Source: an uncultured Bacteroidota bacterium
Lineage (GTDB): Bacteria > Bacteroidota > Bacteroidia > Flavobacteriales > Flavobacteriaceae
Reading direction: 5' to 3'
Length of the DNA: 64,000 nucleotides
NCBI GenBank assembly: GCA_902590705.1
Contig: CACIXU010000004.1
Location: 1 to 64,000, forward strand
Shown in pieces: positions 18,774-31,500 of this stretch (its first letter is position 1; every line of letters starts with the position of its first letter). The notes under the pieces are model-generated. The model searched no databases. It was not told the origin of the DNA and saw nothing but the letters and a program-made list of their open reading frames with translations. A program made the translations under genes and the position numbers.

Positions 18774-20564
18774 ATGTCAACAGCAGCAGCTTATTTAGAT
18801 GAAGAGGATCACGGACATCATCACAAAGAGACTTTCATCACTAAATATGTATTCAGTCAAGATCATAAAATGATCTCCAAACAGTATCTTATTACTGGGC
18901 TTTTTATGGGGATTATTGGTATAGCAATGTCATTGTTATTCCGTATGCAACTTGCTTGGCCTGAACAACCAATGGGTATTATGTCAGCCCTTTTAGGTAA
19001 ATGGGCTCCAGATGGAGTTATGGACCCAAATGTGTATTTAGCATTGGTAACTATTCATGGAACTATCATGGTTTTCTTTGTGTTAACAGCAGGATTGAGC
19101 GGTACGTTTAGTAACCTGTTAATCCCATTACAAATTGGAGCAAGAGACATGGCCTCTGGTTTATTGAACATGATTTCATATTGGTTATTTTTTATTTCCA
19201 GCGTTATTATGGTTGCATCCTTGTTTGTTGAAGCAGGACCTGCAGCTGCGGGGTGGACAATATATCCTCCTCTGAGTGCTTTGCCTCAAGCACAACCAGG
19301 ATCAGGATTAGGAATGACTTTGTGGCTAGTCTCAATGGCAATTTTTATTGCTTCCTCACTTTTGGGGTCACTAAATTATATTGTTACCGTATTAAACTTA
19401 AGAACTAAAGGTATGACTATGAGTCGTTTACCTTTAACAATATGGGCATTTTTTGTCACTGCAATTATTGGGGTAGTTTCTTTTCCAGTTTTATTATCTG
19501 CAGCACTTTTATTAATTATGGATAGAAGCTTTGGTACCTCTTTCTTCTTGTCCGATATTTTTATTCAAGGTGAGGTTTTACATTATCAGGGAGGATCACC
19601 TGTTTTATATGAACATTTATTCTGGTTCCTTGGGCATCCTGAGGTATATATAGTATTACTTCCAGCATTAGGAATTACATCAGAAATTATAGCGACTAAT
19701 TCTAGAAAACCTATCTTCGGTTATCGCGCTATGGTTGCTTCGATTTTAGCAATTGCTTTTTTGTCTACAATTGTATGGGGACATCATATGTTTATATCAG
19801 GAATGAATCCATTCTTAGGCTCTGTATTTACATTTACTACATTATTGATTGCGATTCCGTCGGCAGTAAAAGCCTTTAATTATATCACTACGCTTTGGAA
19901 AGGAAATTTACAACTTAATCCTGCAATGTTATTTTCTATTGGCCTTGTTTCTACCTTCATATCTGGAGGATTAACAGGGATTATTCTTGGTGATAGTACT
20001 TTAGATATAAATGTACATGATACATATTTTGTCGTAGCACATTTTCATTTAGTAATGGGAATTTCGGCTCTTTATGGACTATTTGCTGGTGTTTATCATT
20101 GGTTTCCTAAGATGTTTAAACGTATGATGAATAAAAATCTAGGCTATTTACATTTTTGGGTTACTGCTATTTGTGCTTATGGAGTATTTTTCCCCATGCA
20201 TTTTATTGGCATGGCAGGATTGCCCCGAAGGTATTACACTAACACGGCTTTTCCCTATTTTGACGATTTAGCAAATATAAATATTGTGATAACCGTTTTT
20301 GCACTAATTGCTGGTGCTGCGCAATTGGTTTTCCTTTATAATTTCATTTATAGTATTTTCTATGGTAGACCAACTGAGCAAAATCCATGGCGCTCTAATA
20401 CGCTTGAATGGACTGCGCCTATCGAGCACATACATGGAAATTGGGAAGGCAAAATTCCTGAAGTTCATCGTTGGGCTTATGACTATTCAAAACCCGGACA
20501 AGAAGAAGATTTTGTTCCTCAGCATATTCCCTTAAAAGAAGGCGAGGAAGAACTTCAGCATTAA
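18774..20564 (+). CDS. coxA: Cytochrome c oxidase subunit I
   Basis: A 596-residue, about 12-helix heme-copper oxidase core. Visible ligands are His95 and His425 for the low-spin heme, His423 for the high-spin heme, and His288, His337 and His338 for CuB; Tyr292 in His-Pro-Glu-Val-Tyr is the cross-linked tyrosine typical of A-type oxidases. The N-terminus is His-rich (residues 13-17). It reduces oxygen to water and pumps protons. Last gene of the operon, ended by a strong hairpin. Subunits III and IV are 15 kb downstream. Confidence 0.96.
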   Translation: MSTAAAYLDEEDHGHHHKETFITKYVFSQDHKMISKQYLITGLFMGIIGIAMSLLFRMQLAWPEQPMGIMSALLGKWAPDGVMDPNVYLALVTIHGTIMVFFVLTAGLSGTFSNLLIPLQIGARDMASGLLNMISYWLFFISSVIMVASLFVEAGPAAAGWTIYPPLSALPQAQPGSGLGMTLWLVSMAIFIASSLLGSLNYIVTVLNLRTKGMTMSRLPLTIWAFFVTAIIGVVSFPVLLSAALLLIMDRSFGTSFFLSDIFIQGEVLHYQGGSPVLYEHLFWFLGHPEVYIVLLPALGITSEIIATNSRKPIFGYRAMVASILAIAFLSTIVWGHHMFISGMNPFLGSVFTFTTLLIAIPSAVKAFNYITTLWKGNLQLNPAMLFSIGLVSTFISGGLTGIILGDSTLDINVHDTYFVVAHFHLVMGISALYGLFAGVYHWFPKMFKRMMNKNLGYLHFWVTAICAYGVFFPMHFIGMAGLPRRYYTNTAFPYFDDLANINIVITVFALIAGAAQLVFLYNFIYSIFYGRPTEQNPWRSNTLEWTAPIEHIHGNWEGKIPEVHRWAYDYSKPGQEEDFVPQHIPLKEGEEELQH

Positions 20565-20583
20565 CTCTACATTTATTTAAAAG

Positions 20584-20611
20584 AAAGAGCTACCATTTGG
20601 TAGCTCTTTTT
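20584..20611 (+). terminator. Intrinsic terminator of the act-cox operon
   Basis: A perfect 11-bp stem (20584-20594 pairs with 20599-20609, loop ATTT) runs straight into a T-tract. It lies 19 nt after the coxA stop. This is the clearest terminator in the window. Confidence 0.9.
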
Positions 20612-20637
20612 GTATTTAGACTAAAGTAAGAATCATT

Positions 20638-20645
20638 TATCTTTG
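20638..20645 (+). promoter_or_regulatory. Promoter -7 box almost on the ruvB start
   Basis: TATCTTTG matches TAnnTTTG exactly and ends 6 nt before the ruvB ATG at 20652. With the usual spacing the transcript would begin at or next to the start codon, giving a leaderless or near-leaderless message. Confidence 0.5.
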
Positions 20646-20651
20646 TTTGAG

Positions 20652-21671
20652 ATGAACGAATTTTTAGACCCTTCTGGAAATCAACAAACACCAGAAGAAA
20701 ATGACATAGATAGAGCATTACGCCCAATAAGTTTTGATGATTTTGCAGGTCAAGAAACTATATTAGAAAATCTTAAGGTTTTTGTAGCTGCCGCTAATCA
20801 AAGAGAGGAAGCACTTGACCATACTCTTTTTCACGGCCCACCTGGATTAGGGAAAACTACGTTAGCTTACATCTTAGCGGGTGAATTAGATGTTGGAATC
20901 AAAATGACTTCTGGTCCAGTGCTTGACAAACCAGGAGACTTGGCAGGACTGTTAACAAATCTCCAATCTAGAGACATTCTATTCATTGATGAAATCCATC
21001 GATTAAGCCCTATAGTTGAGGAATACCTTTATTCCGCTATGGAGGATTATAAAATTGATATTATGATTGAAACAGGGCCTAATGCCCGGACTGTTCAGAT
21101 AAATTTAAATCCTTTTACTCTGGTTGGTGCAACTACTCGCTCTGGCTTATTAACTGCTCCCATGAGAGCGCGTTTTGGTATAACAAATCGATTAGAATAT
21201 TACAATACCGAACTTCTTTCTGCTATTGTTGAAAGAAGTGCTTCAATCCTGGATGTTAAAATTAAAAATGATGCTGCCATTGAAATAGCGGGAAGAAGTA
21301 GAGGGACTCCAAGAATCGCTAATGGACTTTTAAGAAGAGTTAGAGACTTTGCTCAGATTAAAGGAGATGGTAAAATTGATATTGATATTACAAAGTATTC
21401 ATTAAAAGCTTTGAACGTTGATGCATTTGGACTAGATGAAATGGACAATAAAATTTTGACTACTCTTATAGATAAATTTAAGGGAGGTCCAGTGGGTATT
21501 ACTACTCTTGCTACTGCAGTTTCCGAAAATGGGGAAACGATTGAGGAGGTCTATGAGCCTTTTTTAATTCAGGAAGGCTTTATTGTAAGAACACCAAGAG
21601 GAAGAGAGGTTACTGAGCTTGCATATAAACATTTAGGGAAGATTAGAGGTAATCAAGAGGGATTATTTTAA
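20652..21671 (+). CDS. ruvB: Holliday junction branch migration ATPase RuvB
   Basis: A 339-residue AAA+ motor that drives branch migration with RuvA. The Walker A loop is G62-P-P-G-L-G-K68-T-T, Walker B ends in Asp113-Glu114 followed by Ile-His-Arg, and Ala-Thr-Thr-Arg-Ser-Gly marks sensor 1. The C-terminal winged helix carries Arg-Thr-Pro-Arg-Gly-Arg. The ATG at 20652 gives the standard length; a TTG at 20643 lies within the promoter box. RuvA is 4 kb downstream; no ruvC is present in the window. Confidence 0.96.
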   Translation: MNEFLDPSGNQQTPEENDIDRALRPISFDDFAGQETILENLKVFVAAANQREEALDHTLFHGPPGLGKTTLAYILAGELDVGIKMTSGPVLDKPGDLAGLLTNLQSRDILFIDEIHRLSPIVEEYLYSAMEDYKIDIMIETGPNARTVQINLNPFTLVGATTRSGLLTAPMRARFGITNRLEYYNTELLSAIVERSASILDVKIKNDAAIEIAGRSRGTPRIANGLLRRVRDFAQIKGDGKIDIDITKYSLKALNVDAFGLDEMDNKILTTLIDKFKGGPVGITTLATAVSENGETIEEVYEPFLIQEGFIVRTPRGREVTELAYKHLGKIRGNQEGLF

Positions 21672-21680
21672 AATGAATGT

Positions 21681-22589
21681 ATGGATTACTCTCAATTAAT
21701 TAAGACTGAAGCTAAAAAGCTAGGTTTCCTTTCTTGTGGTATTTCCAAAGCTGAATTTTTAGAAGATGAAGCCACTCGTTTGGAACGTTGGTTAAAAGAT
21801 GGTAAACATGGTAAAATGGCATATATGGAAAACCATTTTGATAAACGACTTGATCCTCGTTTACTTGTTCCAGATGCTAAAAGCATAATTTCTCTGTTGT
21901 TTAATTACTACACTCCTTTGGACCAATTAGATGGTGCTCCTAAGATATCTAACTATGCTTATGGTAAAGATTACCACCATGTCTTAAAGGATAAACTCAA
22001 ACAACTTTTCCAAATCATCAATGATAAAATTGGTGAGGTTAGTGGAAGGGTATTTGTTGATTCTGCTCCTGTAATGGAAAAATCTTGGGCTGTAAGAAGC
22101 GGGTTAGGTTGGCAAGGAAAAAACACCAACCTCATTTCGAAAAAAGCTGGATCTTTTTTCTTTATAGCAGAATTGATTGTTGATTTAGAACTGGAATATG
22201 ACACTCCTGTAACTGATCATTGTGGAACCTGCACAGCATGTATAGATGCATGCCCTACTGAGGCGTTGACTCCTTATAATATTGATGCAAGTAAGTGTAT
22301 TTCATATCTGACCATTGAGCTAAAAGATCAAATTCCAACAGCGTTTAAAAACAAAATGGATAATTGGGCTTTTGGTTGCGATGTTTGTCAGGATGTATGT
22401 CCATGGAACCGTTTTTCAAAGCAACATAATGAACCTCTTTTTAGTCCAAATTCTGAGGTAATAAATTATACACAGAAGAATTGGGAGGAAATTACACAAG
22501 AAACTTTCAATATTATTTTTAAAAATAGTGCTATCAAAAGAACTGGTTTCAAGGGGTTTAAAAGAAATATTTCTTTTTTAAAAGAATGA
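21681..22589 (+). CDS. queG: Epoxyqueuosine reductase QueG
   Basis: A 302-residue cytoplasmic cobalamin-dependent iron-sulfur enzyme for the last step of queuosine synthesis in tRNA. The first ferredoxin-like cluster is C181-G-T-C184-x-x-C187-x-x-x-C191-P and the second is [11 protein letters not shown] near 233-242. The catalytic-acid region Val-Asp127-Ser-Ala-Pro-Val-Met-Glu-Lys is present. It lacks the C-terminal HEAT repeats of longer QueG forms, as is common in this phylum. It begins 9 nt after ruvB and is likely in the same transcript. Confidence 0.94.
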   Translation: MDYSQLIKTEAKKLGFLSCGISKAEFLEDEATRLERWLKDGKHGKMAYMENHFDKRLDPRLLVPDAKSIISLLFNYYTPLDQLDGAPKISNYAYGKDYHHVLKDKLKQLFQIINDKIGEVSGRVFVDSAPVMEKSWAVRSGLGWQGKNTNLISKKAGSFFFIAELIVDLELEYDTPVTDHCGTCTACIDACPTEALTPYNIDASKCISYLTIELKDQIPTAFKNKMDNWAFGCDVCQDVCPWNRFSKQHNEPLFSPNSEVINYTQKNWEEITQETFNIIFKNSAIKRTGFKGFKRNISFLKE

Positions 22590-22635
22590 TTTTTTAGTCT
22601 TTTTTATTTCGGGGGATAAATAAATGCTGTTTTAC

Positions 22636-22643
22636 TACTTTTG
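22636..22643 (+). promoter_or_regulatory. Promoter -7 box for maeB-ruvA-sprA
   Basis: TACTTTTG matches TAnnTTTG and ends 18 nt before the maeB ATG at 22662. No clear -33 box. Confidence 0.45.
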
Positions 22644-22661
22644 AACTAGAAATACCTATCA

Positions 22662-24947
22662 ATGAATAAAAACCAGCGAAGACGTCAAGCTTTGGTATAT
22701 CATGCCAAACCCCAACCTGGAAAAATTGAAGTTGTACCCACTAAGAGTTATAGAACTCAGCGTGATCTAGCGTTGGCATATTCTCCTGGAGTTGCGATTC
22801 CTTGCCAGGAAATTGTCAAAAAAGTTGAAAATATTTATAAATATACTAATAAAGAAAATTTAGTAGCCGTTATTTCTAATGGAACAGCTGTTTTAGGGCT
22901 TGGAGATATTGGTCCAGAGGCATCCAAGCCAGTAATGGAAGGTAAAGCCTTATTGTTCAAAATCTTTGCAGATATTGATGTTTTTGATATTGAAATCAAC
23001 GAAAAAGACCCAAAAAAATTTATTGAAGTGGTAAAAGCTATTGCCCCTACTTTTGGAGGAATCAACCTTGAAGACATCAAGGCTCCTGAGGCATTTGAAA
23101 TTGAGGATTGCCTTAAGAAGGAATTGGACATTCCGTTGATGCATGATGATCAACACGGAACAGCTATAATTTCCTGTGCCGCACTTATCAATGCAATTGA
23201 ACTAACTAATAAAAAAATTTCGAAAGTTAAAATAGTCATTTCTGGTGCTGGTGCTGCAGCGATTTCATGCACGAGGCTTTACCAATCCTTTGGTGTGGTA
23301 AAAGAAAATATTGTTATGTTAGATAGCAAGGGGGTAATTAAGAAATCTCGGCATAATTTAACTCCTCAAAAAGCAGAATTCGCTACCGACAGAAATATTG
23401 ACACACTCTCTCAAGCCATGGAAGGAGCAGATGTCTTTATTGGATTGTCCCAACCCAATATTGTTGATCAATCCATGTTATTATCTATGGCAAATGACCC
23501 TATTGTGTTTGCAATGGCTAATCCTAACCCTGAGATTGATTATAATCTGGCTTGTCAAACAAGAGCCGATATTATTATGGCAACAGGCAGGTCAGATCAT
23601 CCCAATCAAGTAAATAATGTATTAGGTTTTCCTTTTATCTTTAGAGGAGCTTTAGATGTCAAAGCTACAAAGATCAATGAGGCAATGAAGATGGCAGCGG
23701 TGAAGGCACTAGCAGCTTTAGCTAAGGAATCTGTTCCTGAACAAGTCAATATTGCTTATAAGGAAACTAAGCTTAACTTTGGTAAAGACTATATTATTCC
23801 AAAACCATTTGACCCCCGACTAATTGTCGAGATACCACCATCTGTAGCCAAAGCAGCTATTGCCTCTGGAGTTGCCAGAGAGGAAATCAAGGATTGGGAA
23901 GAATATAAGGGCAAATTAGCAGAGCGCCTTGGGGGTCACCAGAAGATCTTAAGGATGATTCACGATCGAGCTAAATCCTCTCCAAAAAAAATAGTATTTG
24001 CTGAGGCAGACCAATTAGATGTTATTAAAGCAGCCCAAATCATTTATGAAGAGGGTATTGGAATTCCTGTTTTACTTGGTAATAAGGAGGTTATTCTGAA
24101 TCTTATGGAGTCTATCGATTTCATGGATAAAATTACTATAATTGACCCTAAAACCGACGAATACAAAGAAAGCAGAGAGGAGTATGCAAATGCTTTTTGG
24201 GAAAGTCAAAAAAGAAGGGGTAAAACTCTATATGAATGCAATAGTCTTCTTCGTGAACGCAACTACTATGCAGCAATGATGGTAAGAGAAGGAGAAGCCG
24301 ATGCAATGCTCTCAGGGTTTTCCAGGAAATATCCTGCTGTAGTAAAGCCAATTTTTGAAGTAATGGGAAAGATTAAAGGTGTTAACCGTGTCGCAGCTAC
24401 CAACTTAATGCTCACAAAAAGAGGGATGTTATTTTTATCTGACACTTCAATAAATGTAAATCCAACTGCAATGGAATTAGCCAAAATAGCCCATATGACC
24501 TCTCAAGCTGTAAAACTGTTTGGTGTTGAACCCGTAATAGCGCTTTTATCTTATAACAATTTTGGTTCATCCCCTTTCCCAGAGGCAAAAAAGGTTTCTG
24601 AAGCAGTAGAATATTTACACCGAATGCACCCTGACTTGATTGTAGATGGACCAGTACAATCTGATTTTGCTTTAAATAACGAAATGCTAGAAGAACGATT
24701 CCCTTTTTCTATTCTCAACAAAAGAAGAGTAAATACTTTGATATTTCCAAATCTAGATGCTGCTAATATTACTTATAAAATCATTAAAGAATTAGACAAC
24801 ACTCTCTCTATCGGACCAATTTTAATGGGGCTAAAGCACCCTGCTCACATTCTTCAATTGGGTGCTTCAGTTGATGAAATCGTAAATATGTCTGCTATTG
24901 CAGTAATTGATGCACAAGAAAAGCAAAAAATTAAACACAGTAAATGA
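22662..24947 (+). CDS. maeB: NADP-dependent malic enzyme fused to a phosphotransacetylase-like domain
   Basis: A 761-residue cytoplasmic protein. Residues about 1-420 are a malic enzyme converting malate to pyruvate and CO2: the start carries the Tyr-Ser-Pro-Gly-Val-Ala motif, His-Asp-Asp-Gln-His-Gly-Thr-Ala marks the metal/active site, and Ile-Ser-Gly-Ala-Gly-Ala-Ala-Ala is the dinucleotide-binding loop. Residues about 430-755 form a phosphate acetyltransferase-like domain, which in this MaeB-type fusion is generally regulatory (acetyl-CoA sensing) and not catalytic. The stop overlaps the ruvA start by 4 nt. Confidence 0.95.
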   Translation: MNKNQRRRQALVYHAKPQPGKIEVVPTKSYRTQRDLALAYSPGVAIPCQEIVKKVENIYKYTNKENLVAVISNGTAVLGLGDIGPEASKPVMEGKALLFKIFADIDVFDIEINEKDPKKFIEVVKAIAPTFGGINLEDIKAPEAFEIEDCLKKELDIPLMHDDQHGTAIISCAALINAIELTNKKISKVKIVISGAGAAAISCTRLYQSFGVVKENIVMLDSKGVIKKSRHNLTPQKAEFATDRNIDTLSQAMEGADVFIGLSQPNIVDQSMLLSMANDPIVFAMANPNPEIDYNLACQTRADIIMATGRSDHPNQVNNVLGFPFIFRGALDVKATKINEAMKMAAVKALAALAKESVPEQVNIAYKETKLNFGKDYIIPKPFDPRLIVEIPPSVAKAAIASGVAREEIKDWEEYKGKLAERLGGHQKILRMIHDRAKSSPKKIVFAEADQLDVIKAAQIIYEEGIGIPVLLGNKEVILNLMESIDFMDKITIIDPKTDEYKESREEYANAFWESQKRRGKTLYECNSLLRERNYYAAMMVREGEADAMLSGFSRKYPAVVKPIFEVMGKIKGVNRVAATNLMLTKRGMLFLSDTSINVNPTAMELAKIAHMTSQAVKLFGVEPVIALLSYNNFGSSPFPEAKKVSEAVEYLHRMHPDLIVDGPVQSDFALNNEMLEERFPFSILNKRRVNTLIFPNLDAANITYKIIKELDNTLSIGPILMGLKHPAHILQLGASVDEIVNMSAIAVIDAQEKQKIKHSK

Positions 24948-25525
24948 TAACACAAATTAAAGGAAGACTTTTAGAAAAAACACCCACCTATCTAGTGATC
25001 GATTGTAATGGCATTGGTTATGAAGTTAATATATCACTTAATACTTTTTCTAGTTTATCGTCTGAGGAAAATATTCAACTCTTTACACATCTACAAATTA
25101 GGGAGGATGCACATATTTTATATGGATTTTTTACAGCTATTGAAAGGGCAGTTTTTAGACTACTTATTGGTGTTTCTGGGATCGGAGCTAGTACTGCAAG
25201 AACGATGCTTTCCTCCTTAACACCTTCTGAAATTCAAGAAGCTATTCTTGCAGAAGATGTGCCTAAAATTCAGGGAGTTAAAGGAATTGGACTTAAAACT
25301 GCACAGCGAGTCATTATCGAGCTGAAAGATAAGATAAAAACTTTATATGGGATTGAGGAAATTCCTGTTATGAAGAGCAATACAATTAAAGAAGAAACGT
25401 TATCAGCATTGGAGGTTCTTGGTTATTCGAGAAAATCCTCTCAAAAAGTTGTTGATAATCTAATTCAAGGGAATCCTGATAGTACAATTGAAGATTTAAT
25501 CAAAGGTGCCTTGAATAAACTTTAA
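24944..25525 (+). CDS. ruvA: Holliday junction recognition protein RuvA
   Basis: A 193-residue protein in three parts: the N-terminal OB fold (1-62) starting Met-Ile-Thr-Gln-Ile-Lys-Gly, the double helix-hairpin-helix region (about 65-140) with Gly-Val-Ser-Gly-Ile-Gly and Gly-Val-Lys-Gly-Ile-Gly loops that bind junction DNA, and the small C-terminal RuvB-binding helix bundle (about 148-193). Translationally coupled to maeB by an ATGA overlap and followed at once by sprA. Confidence 0.96.
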   Translation: MITQIKGRLLEKTPTYLVIDCNGIGYEVNISLNTFSSLSSEENIQLFTHLQIREDAHILYGFFTAIERAVFRLLIGVSGIGASTARTMLSSLTPSEIQEAILAEDVPKIQGVKGIGLKTAQRVIIELKDKIKTLYGIEEIPVMKSNTIKEETLSALEVLGYSRKSSQKVVDNLIQGNPDSTIEDLIKGALNKL

Positions 25526-25531
25526 GACCCT

Positions 25532-28500
25532 TTGATTTGTAGGAAAGAAAGTAAATATATTTTATTCAAATTTCAACTTCTTTTCCTGCTTTTGGCCTCT
25601 ACAGTCAATGTAGCAAAAGCTCAGGATGAGTCAAGCTATGATTTGTCTAAAATAAAAATAACAACTTCATCTAGCATTATTTCCAAATATACTTTTGATC
25701 CTGAAACTGGGATGTATATCTATACTCAGTCTATAGATGATTATCCTATAAATGCACCCTTGGTATTATCTCCAAAAGAGTTTCAAGCTATGGCACTGAG
25801 TCAACAGATGAAAGGTTATTTTCAAGAAAAAATAGCGACTTTGGCAGGGAATTCAGCTAACCTCACCGAAAGTCAAAAAAATCTGCTTCCTGAGGTATAT
25901 GTAAATAGTAAATTCTTTCAATCAATTTTTGGTGGGAACACAATAGATATTGTTCCTCAGGGTTCTGTTGGAATTGATTTGGGAGTACGTTTTCAAAAAA
26001 ATGATAACCCAGCTGCATCTCCAAGAAATAGAAGAAGTTTCGGCTTTGATTTTGATCAAAGAATCAGCCTAAGTCTTCTGGGTAAAATAGGAGAGCGCCT
26101 TCAGATTACCGCCAATTATGATACAGAATCTACTTTCGATTTTCAGAATTTGGTAAAAATTGAATTCAATCCCCCTAGATTGGCTGATACTTCTGAGATT
26201 ATTCCGGATATAAATAACCCTAATTTATCAGCTGCAGCTAATAAAATAATAGATCTCGGTCAAAAGATATCCAATACTAAACAAAAGATAGGGGACTATC
26301 AAAGTACTTTAAACGATGCCAAACGAAAGATAATGGATTTGAAATCCAAAGCAGACAGTTTTTCAAAAGAGGGCTTAATCGGGGTAGGAAATAATGTAAC
26401 TGACTTTTTGAACGGAAAAGTAACTGAGGATGCAATACTTCAAAATATTAGCATTGGAAATATTAGTATGCCACTAAATAGTAACCTTATAAGAGGCGCG
26501 CAAAGTTTATTTGGTGTGAGAACAGATTTAAAATTTGGAAGAACCAATATAACAGGGGTTTTCTCTGAGCAACGCTCTCAATCGCAAAATGTAATTGCTC
26601 AAGGGGGCGGGACACTTCAAGAATTTAATATTTTCGCACTTGATTATGAAGAGGACCGACACTACTTTTTAGCACAATATTTCCGAGATAATTATGATAA
26701 ATTTCTTCAGAACTACCCTTATATCAATTCTCCCATTCAAATTACTAGAATTGAGATTTGGGTTACCAATCGTGGTTCTCAAACAACTAATATCCGAAAT
26801 GTTGTTGGTTTTCAAGACCTCGGAGAAAGTGACCCCTCTAAAACATTGCTAGACAATGAAATACAAAACTTCTTTACAGGAAAAATTCCGTTATCCCCTC
26901 CATCAAATGATAATAATTACCTTAATCCAGAGGCTATTGACAAGGAGGGAATTCTCAAAGCAGCAATCCGAGACATTGCCGGTGTATCAAATGCTTTTGG
27001 TGTTTACGAAAAATATTTTGATGAAGGTTTTGATTATGCAGTATTAGAGAGTGCCAGGAAACTAAATGCTAATGAATTTAAATTCCATCCACAGTTAGGA
27101 TATATTTCACTAAATCAACGTTTGAGTAATGATGAAGTTTTGGGCGTTGCATTTCAATATACTTTCAGAGGAAAAGTTTATCAAGTAGGAGAGTTTGCAA
27201 ATGGTGGGGTATCAGGAACTAACTTAGTACAAAACCAGACCACTCAGTCTCAGGTGATTAATAGCAATAATTTGGTTGTAAAATTATTAAAGAGTAATAT
27301 CACAGATGTTCGTCAGCCCATATGGGATCTGATGATGAAAAATATATATAATACTGGGGCATATCAATTGGCCCAGGAGGATTTTAGACTTAATATTTTA
27401 TACTCAGATCCTTCACCGATAAATTATTTAACCCCTGTTGATAAAGCTATATGGCCTGAGTGGATGATGGATCGCATCCTGCTAAATACATTTAACTTAG
27501 ACAAACTAAATTTTTATCAAGACCCACTACCGGAGGGGGATGGTTTTTTTGATTATATACCTGGGGTGACTATCGAGCCCCAATATGGAAGAATTATTTT
27601 CCCTTCAGTTGAACCGTTTGGAGAATACCTTTTTGAATTATTAGACGATCCCAATTCTCAAAAGGAAAATTATGGAAATACTACAACTTATAACTCTAAT
27701 CAAAAGCGCTATGTTTTTAATGAGATGTACACCAAAACTAAAGCAGCAGCACTAGAAGATACCGAGAAAAACAAGTTTCTATTAAAAGGAAGTTATAAAT
27801 CAGAAGGTGGAGATGGAATCCCAATTGGAGCTTTTAATGTCCCTAGAGGCTCTGTTAAAGTTACCGCAGGAGGAAGGGTATTAAGAGAGGGTATAGATTA
27901 TACTGTAAATTATGCTATTGGACGTGTAAAAATTATTGACCCTGCTATACAAGCATCCAATATTCCTATAAACATATCAGTAGAAAATAACTCATTTTTT
28001 AATCAACAGAATAAAAGATTTTCTGGGATGAATGTCATCCACAAATTTAACGATAAGGTTGTAATTGGAGGAACTCTCCTAAATTTAAGTGAAAATCCAC
28101 TAACACAAAAAGCAAATTATGGAACTGAGCCCGTTAATAACACCATGATTGGATTCAATGCTAATTTTTCAACTGAAATTCCATTATTTACCCGCTTAGT
28201 CAATAAAATCCCCACTATTAAGACCAATGTACCTTCTTTGCTTTCTTTTCGGGGGGAACTAGCTCATTTAATTGCTGGAAAACCAAAAAATACTCAGCTT
28301 AACGGGGAAACAAATGTATATATCGACGACTTTGAAGGAGCGCAAACCAATATTGATATTAAAGGGTTTAACTCCTGGAAACTTTCCAGTGTCCCTTTTA
28401 AAAACTTTAAAGGCTCTGAAATAAAAGAAAACGATCTAAAATCTGGTTATGGAAGAGCAAAAATGGCTTGGTACTCTATAGATCCTATTTTCTATGCAGG

Positions 28501-31500
28501 AGGAAGACCGCCGGGAATTAATAATGATGATGTGTCACTAAACACTACACGTAGAATATTTATTAAAGAAATTTTTCCTGAGCAAGACTTGGTCCAAGGA
28601 ACAACTACTGTCCAAAATACTCTGGATTTGGCCTATTTTCCCCAAGAAAAGGGTCCCTACAATAATGCTACAAATCAAGAATTTGAGGGTTCGATAGATG
28701 AAAATTGGGCGGGAATTATGCGTCCAATTAATTCGACCAATTTTGAGATGTCTAATGTAGAGTTTATTGAATTTTGGTTGTTGGATACCTTTAGTGATTT
28801 GGACACCCAAAAAGATGATTTAGGGGACCTTTATTTTCATTTGGGAAACATATCAGAGGATATACTCAAAGACGGACGCAAACAGTTCGAAAATGGTTTG
28901 CCAGGAAATAATGGCCAGAATCTAGTTTACTCGACACCTTGGGGAAAAGTTCCTTCTACTCAGTCACTGCTTTACGCATTTAATACTGTTCCTGAGGATA
29001 GGGCAGCTCAGGATTTGGGTTTTGATGGGCTTAATGATCGAGAAGAACGTTTAATATATAATAATGGACCTTCTGATGATCCTGCAGGGGACAACTACGA
29101 ATTCTTTGTTTCGTCAAAAGGAGGAGTCTTAGATCGATATAAGAACTATAATGGGTCCCAAGGAAATTCTCCTGTTGCTTTCTCAGATACTAATAGAGGG
29201 AATACTACTGAACCTGATTCTGAGGATATAAATCGTGATCAGAGTATGAATACCATAGATAGCTATTTCGAATACCGTATTCCTATTTCAAAAAAAATGG
29301 GTGTTGGAAATCATCCATTTATAACTGATGTTCGCGAAAATGTTAAAGTTAAAGTGCCGAATGGAGACGAAATAACTACCCGATGGATTCAATTCAAGAT
29401 TCCCGTCCAAAAAGGATATTACGAAGACACCCAGTTTAGTGATTATTTTGAGGCGATTAATTCTATAGAGGATTTAAGATCTATAAGGTTCATGAGAATG
29501 ATCTTAAAGGGGTTTTCTAAACCTACTGTGTTGCGGTTTGGTACTTTAGACTTGGTTAGAGGAGATTGGCGTAGGTATAATCAAAATTTAAATGATAATA
29601 TTCCCAAAAATAAAAATACAACTGTTGACATAAGTACAGTAAACATTTTAGAAAATGAAAATCGAATCCCTGTAAATTATATTTTACCACCAGACATTGA
29701 GAGAGAACAAGTGAATAATAACAATACAATCGTAAGACAAAATGAACAATCCATGTCATTTAGGGTTTGTGATTTACAGCCTATGGATTATCGTGCAGTT
29801 TATAAAAACGTTAATGTTGATATTCGACAATATCAAAAACTTAAGATGTTTATCCATGCTGAGTCAATTCCTGGTCAGGAGTCCCTTCCTGGAGAAGGAT
29901 CAGCTGATGAATTCGATCGACGACTGGTTGCATTTATAAGACTAGGGACTGACTTTAAAGATAATTTTTACCAAATTGAAGTTCCGCTCAAGCCAACTGA
30001 GTACTCTGAAAGTAATGGAAACAGACTAACTGCACAGTCTGTTTGGCAGCCAGAATCTAACTCCATAGATGTACCCATAAAACTTCTCGCTAAGCTTAAG
30101 GCAGCTGCTATCAACAATGGAAGTATTAGTCGCCTATCCTATTTTGATGAAGAACTAAATCCAGTTGGAGAATTCTCACCAATTAATAGTTTACCAGGTT
30201 TCAAAAAATACAAATTTGCAGTGAGAGGGAATCCATCCCTTGGATCTATTAAAACTCTAATGGTAGGGGTAAAAAATCCCTCTCAAAAATTAGGTGACGT
30301 ACTATGTGGTGAGGTCTGGTTTAATGAATTGCGGATAGCTGGAATTGACTCTCAAGGAGGGTGGGCTGCAATTGGAGCTTTAGACGCTAATCTGGCTGAT
30401 TTTGCAAATGTGGCTGCCACTGCGGGAATGTCGACAATTGGATTTGGTTCAATTGACCAAACTCCCAATCAAAGTAATCGGGAGGACATGAAACAATATG
30501 ATGTGATTACCAATGTTAATGCTGGTCAATTGTTACCTGAAAAATGGGGATTACAAATCCCCGTAAGTTTTAATATTGGGGAAACCTTTATTACCCCTGA
30601 ATACGACCCTTTCTATCAAGATATTTTACTTCAAGATCGATTAGATGCGTCGAAAAGAAGTTCTCAAAGAGACTCAATTAACCAACAAGCAATTGATTAT
30701 ACCAAGCGAAAAAGCATCAGTTTGATCGGTGTAAGAAAAAATAAAACTGGGGAACGTCCAACCCGATTTTACAGCCCAGAGAATTTTGATTTTTCTTATT
30801 CATTCAATCAAATGTTACACCACGATTACGAGATAGAAAGCCAAAAGGATCAAAACCTTCAGTTAGGTGCTAACTACGGCCACTCCTTTAAACCAATTGA
30901 AATAAATCCACTACGAAAAGTTCAGTTTTTAAGCCGAAAAAAATATTGGCAATGGCTTAAAGAAATTAATTTGAATGTAATGCCAAGTAGTTTGGAAATA
31001 ACTTCCAATATTAACAGAAATTTTAGCAGTCAGCGCTTTAGACAAGTTTATCTAGAGGGAATAAATAGTAATGAGCAACTTCCCTTACCCGATTTACAAC
31101 TGCGAAATTATTTATTTGATTGGTCTTACGCTGTAAACCACAATCTTACTCGATCAATGAGATTTACTTTTACAGCAACTAACAATAATATTGTCAGAAA
31201 TTTTTTAATGGATGAACCTGGCAATGGATTTGGACGGGTAAATAAAAGTCTCGGTATATGGGATGGGATTTGGGACACCGGTCAGTCTGATCGTCACTTT
31301 CAATCTCTATCAATAAATTATAAAATTCCATTACGATTGATTCCATTTTTGAGTTTTATTGATGCAAATTATAATTATACAGGAGATTTTAGTTGGCAAA
31401 GAGGATCTAATGCTATGGCAGCGGTCACCAATGAGAATAGTCAACAGCTTGGGCAAATTAATACCATTCAAAATGCTAACACAAAAACACTTACAGGTTC

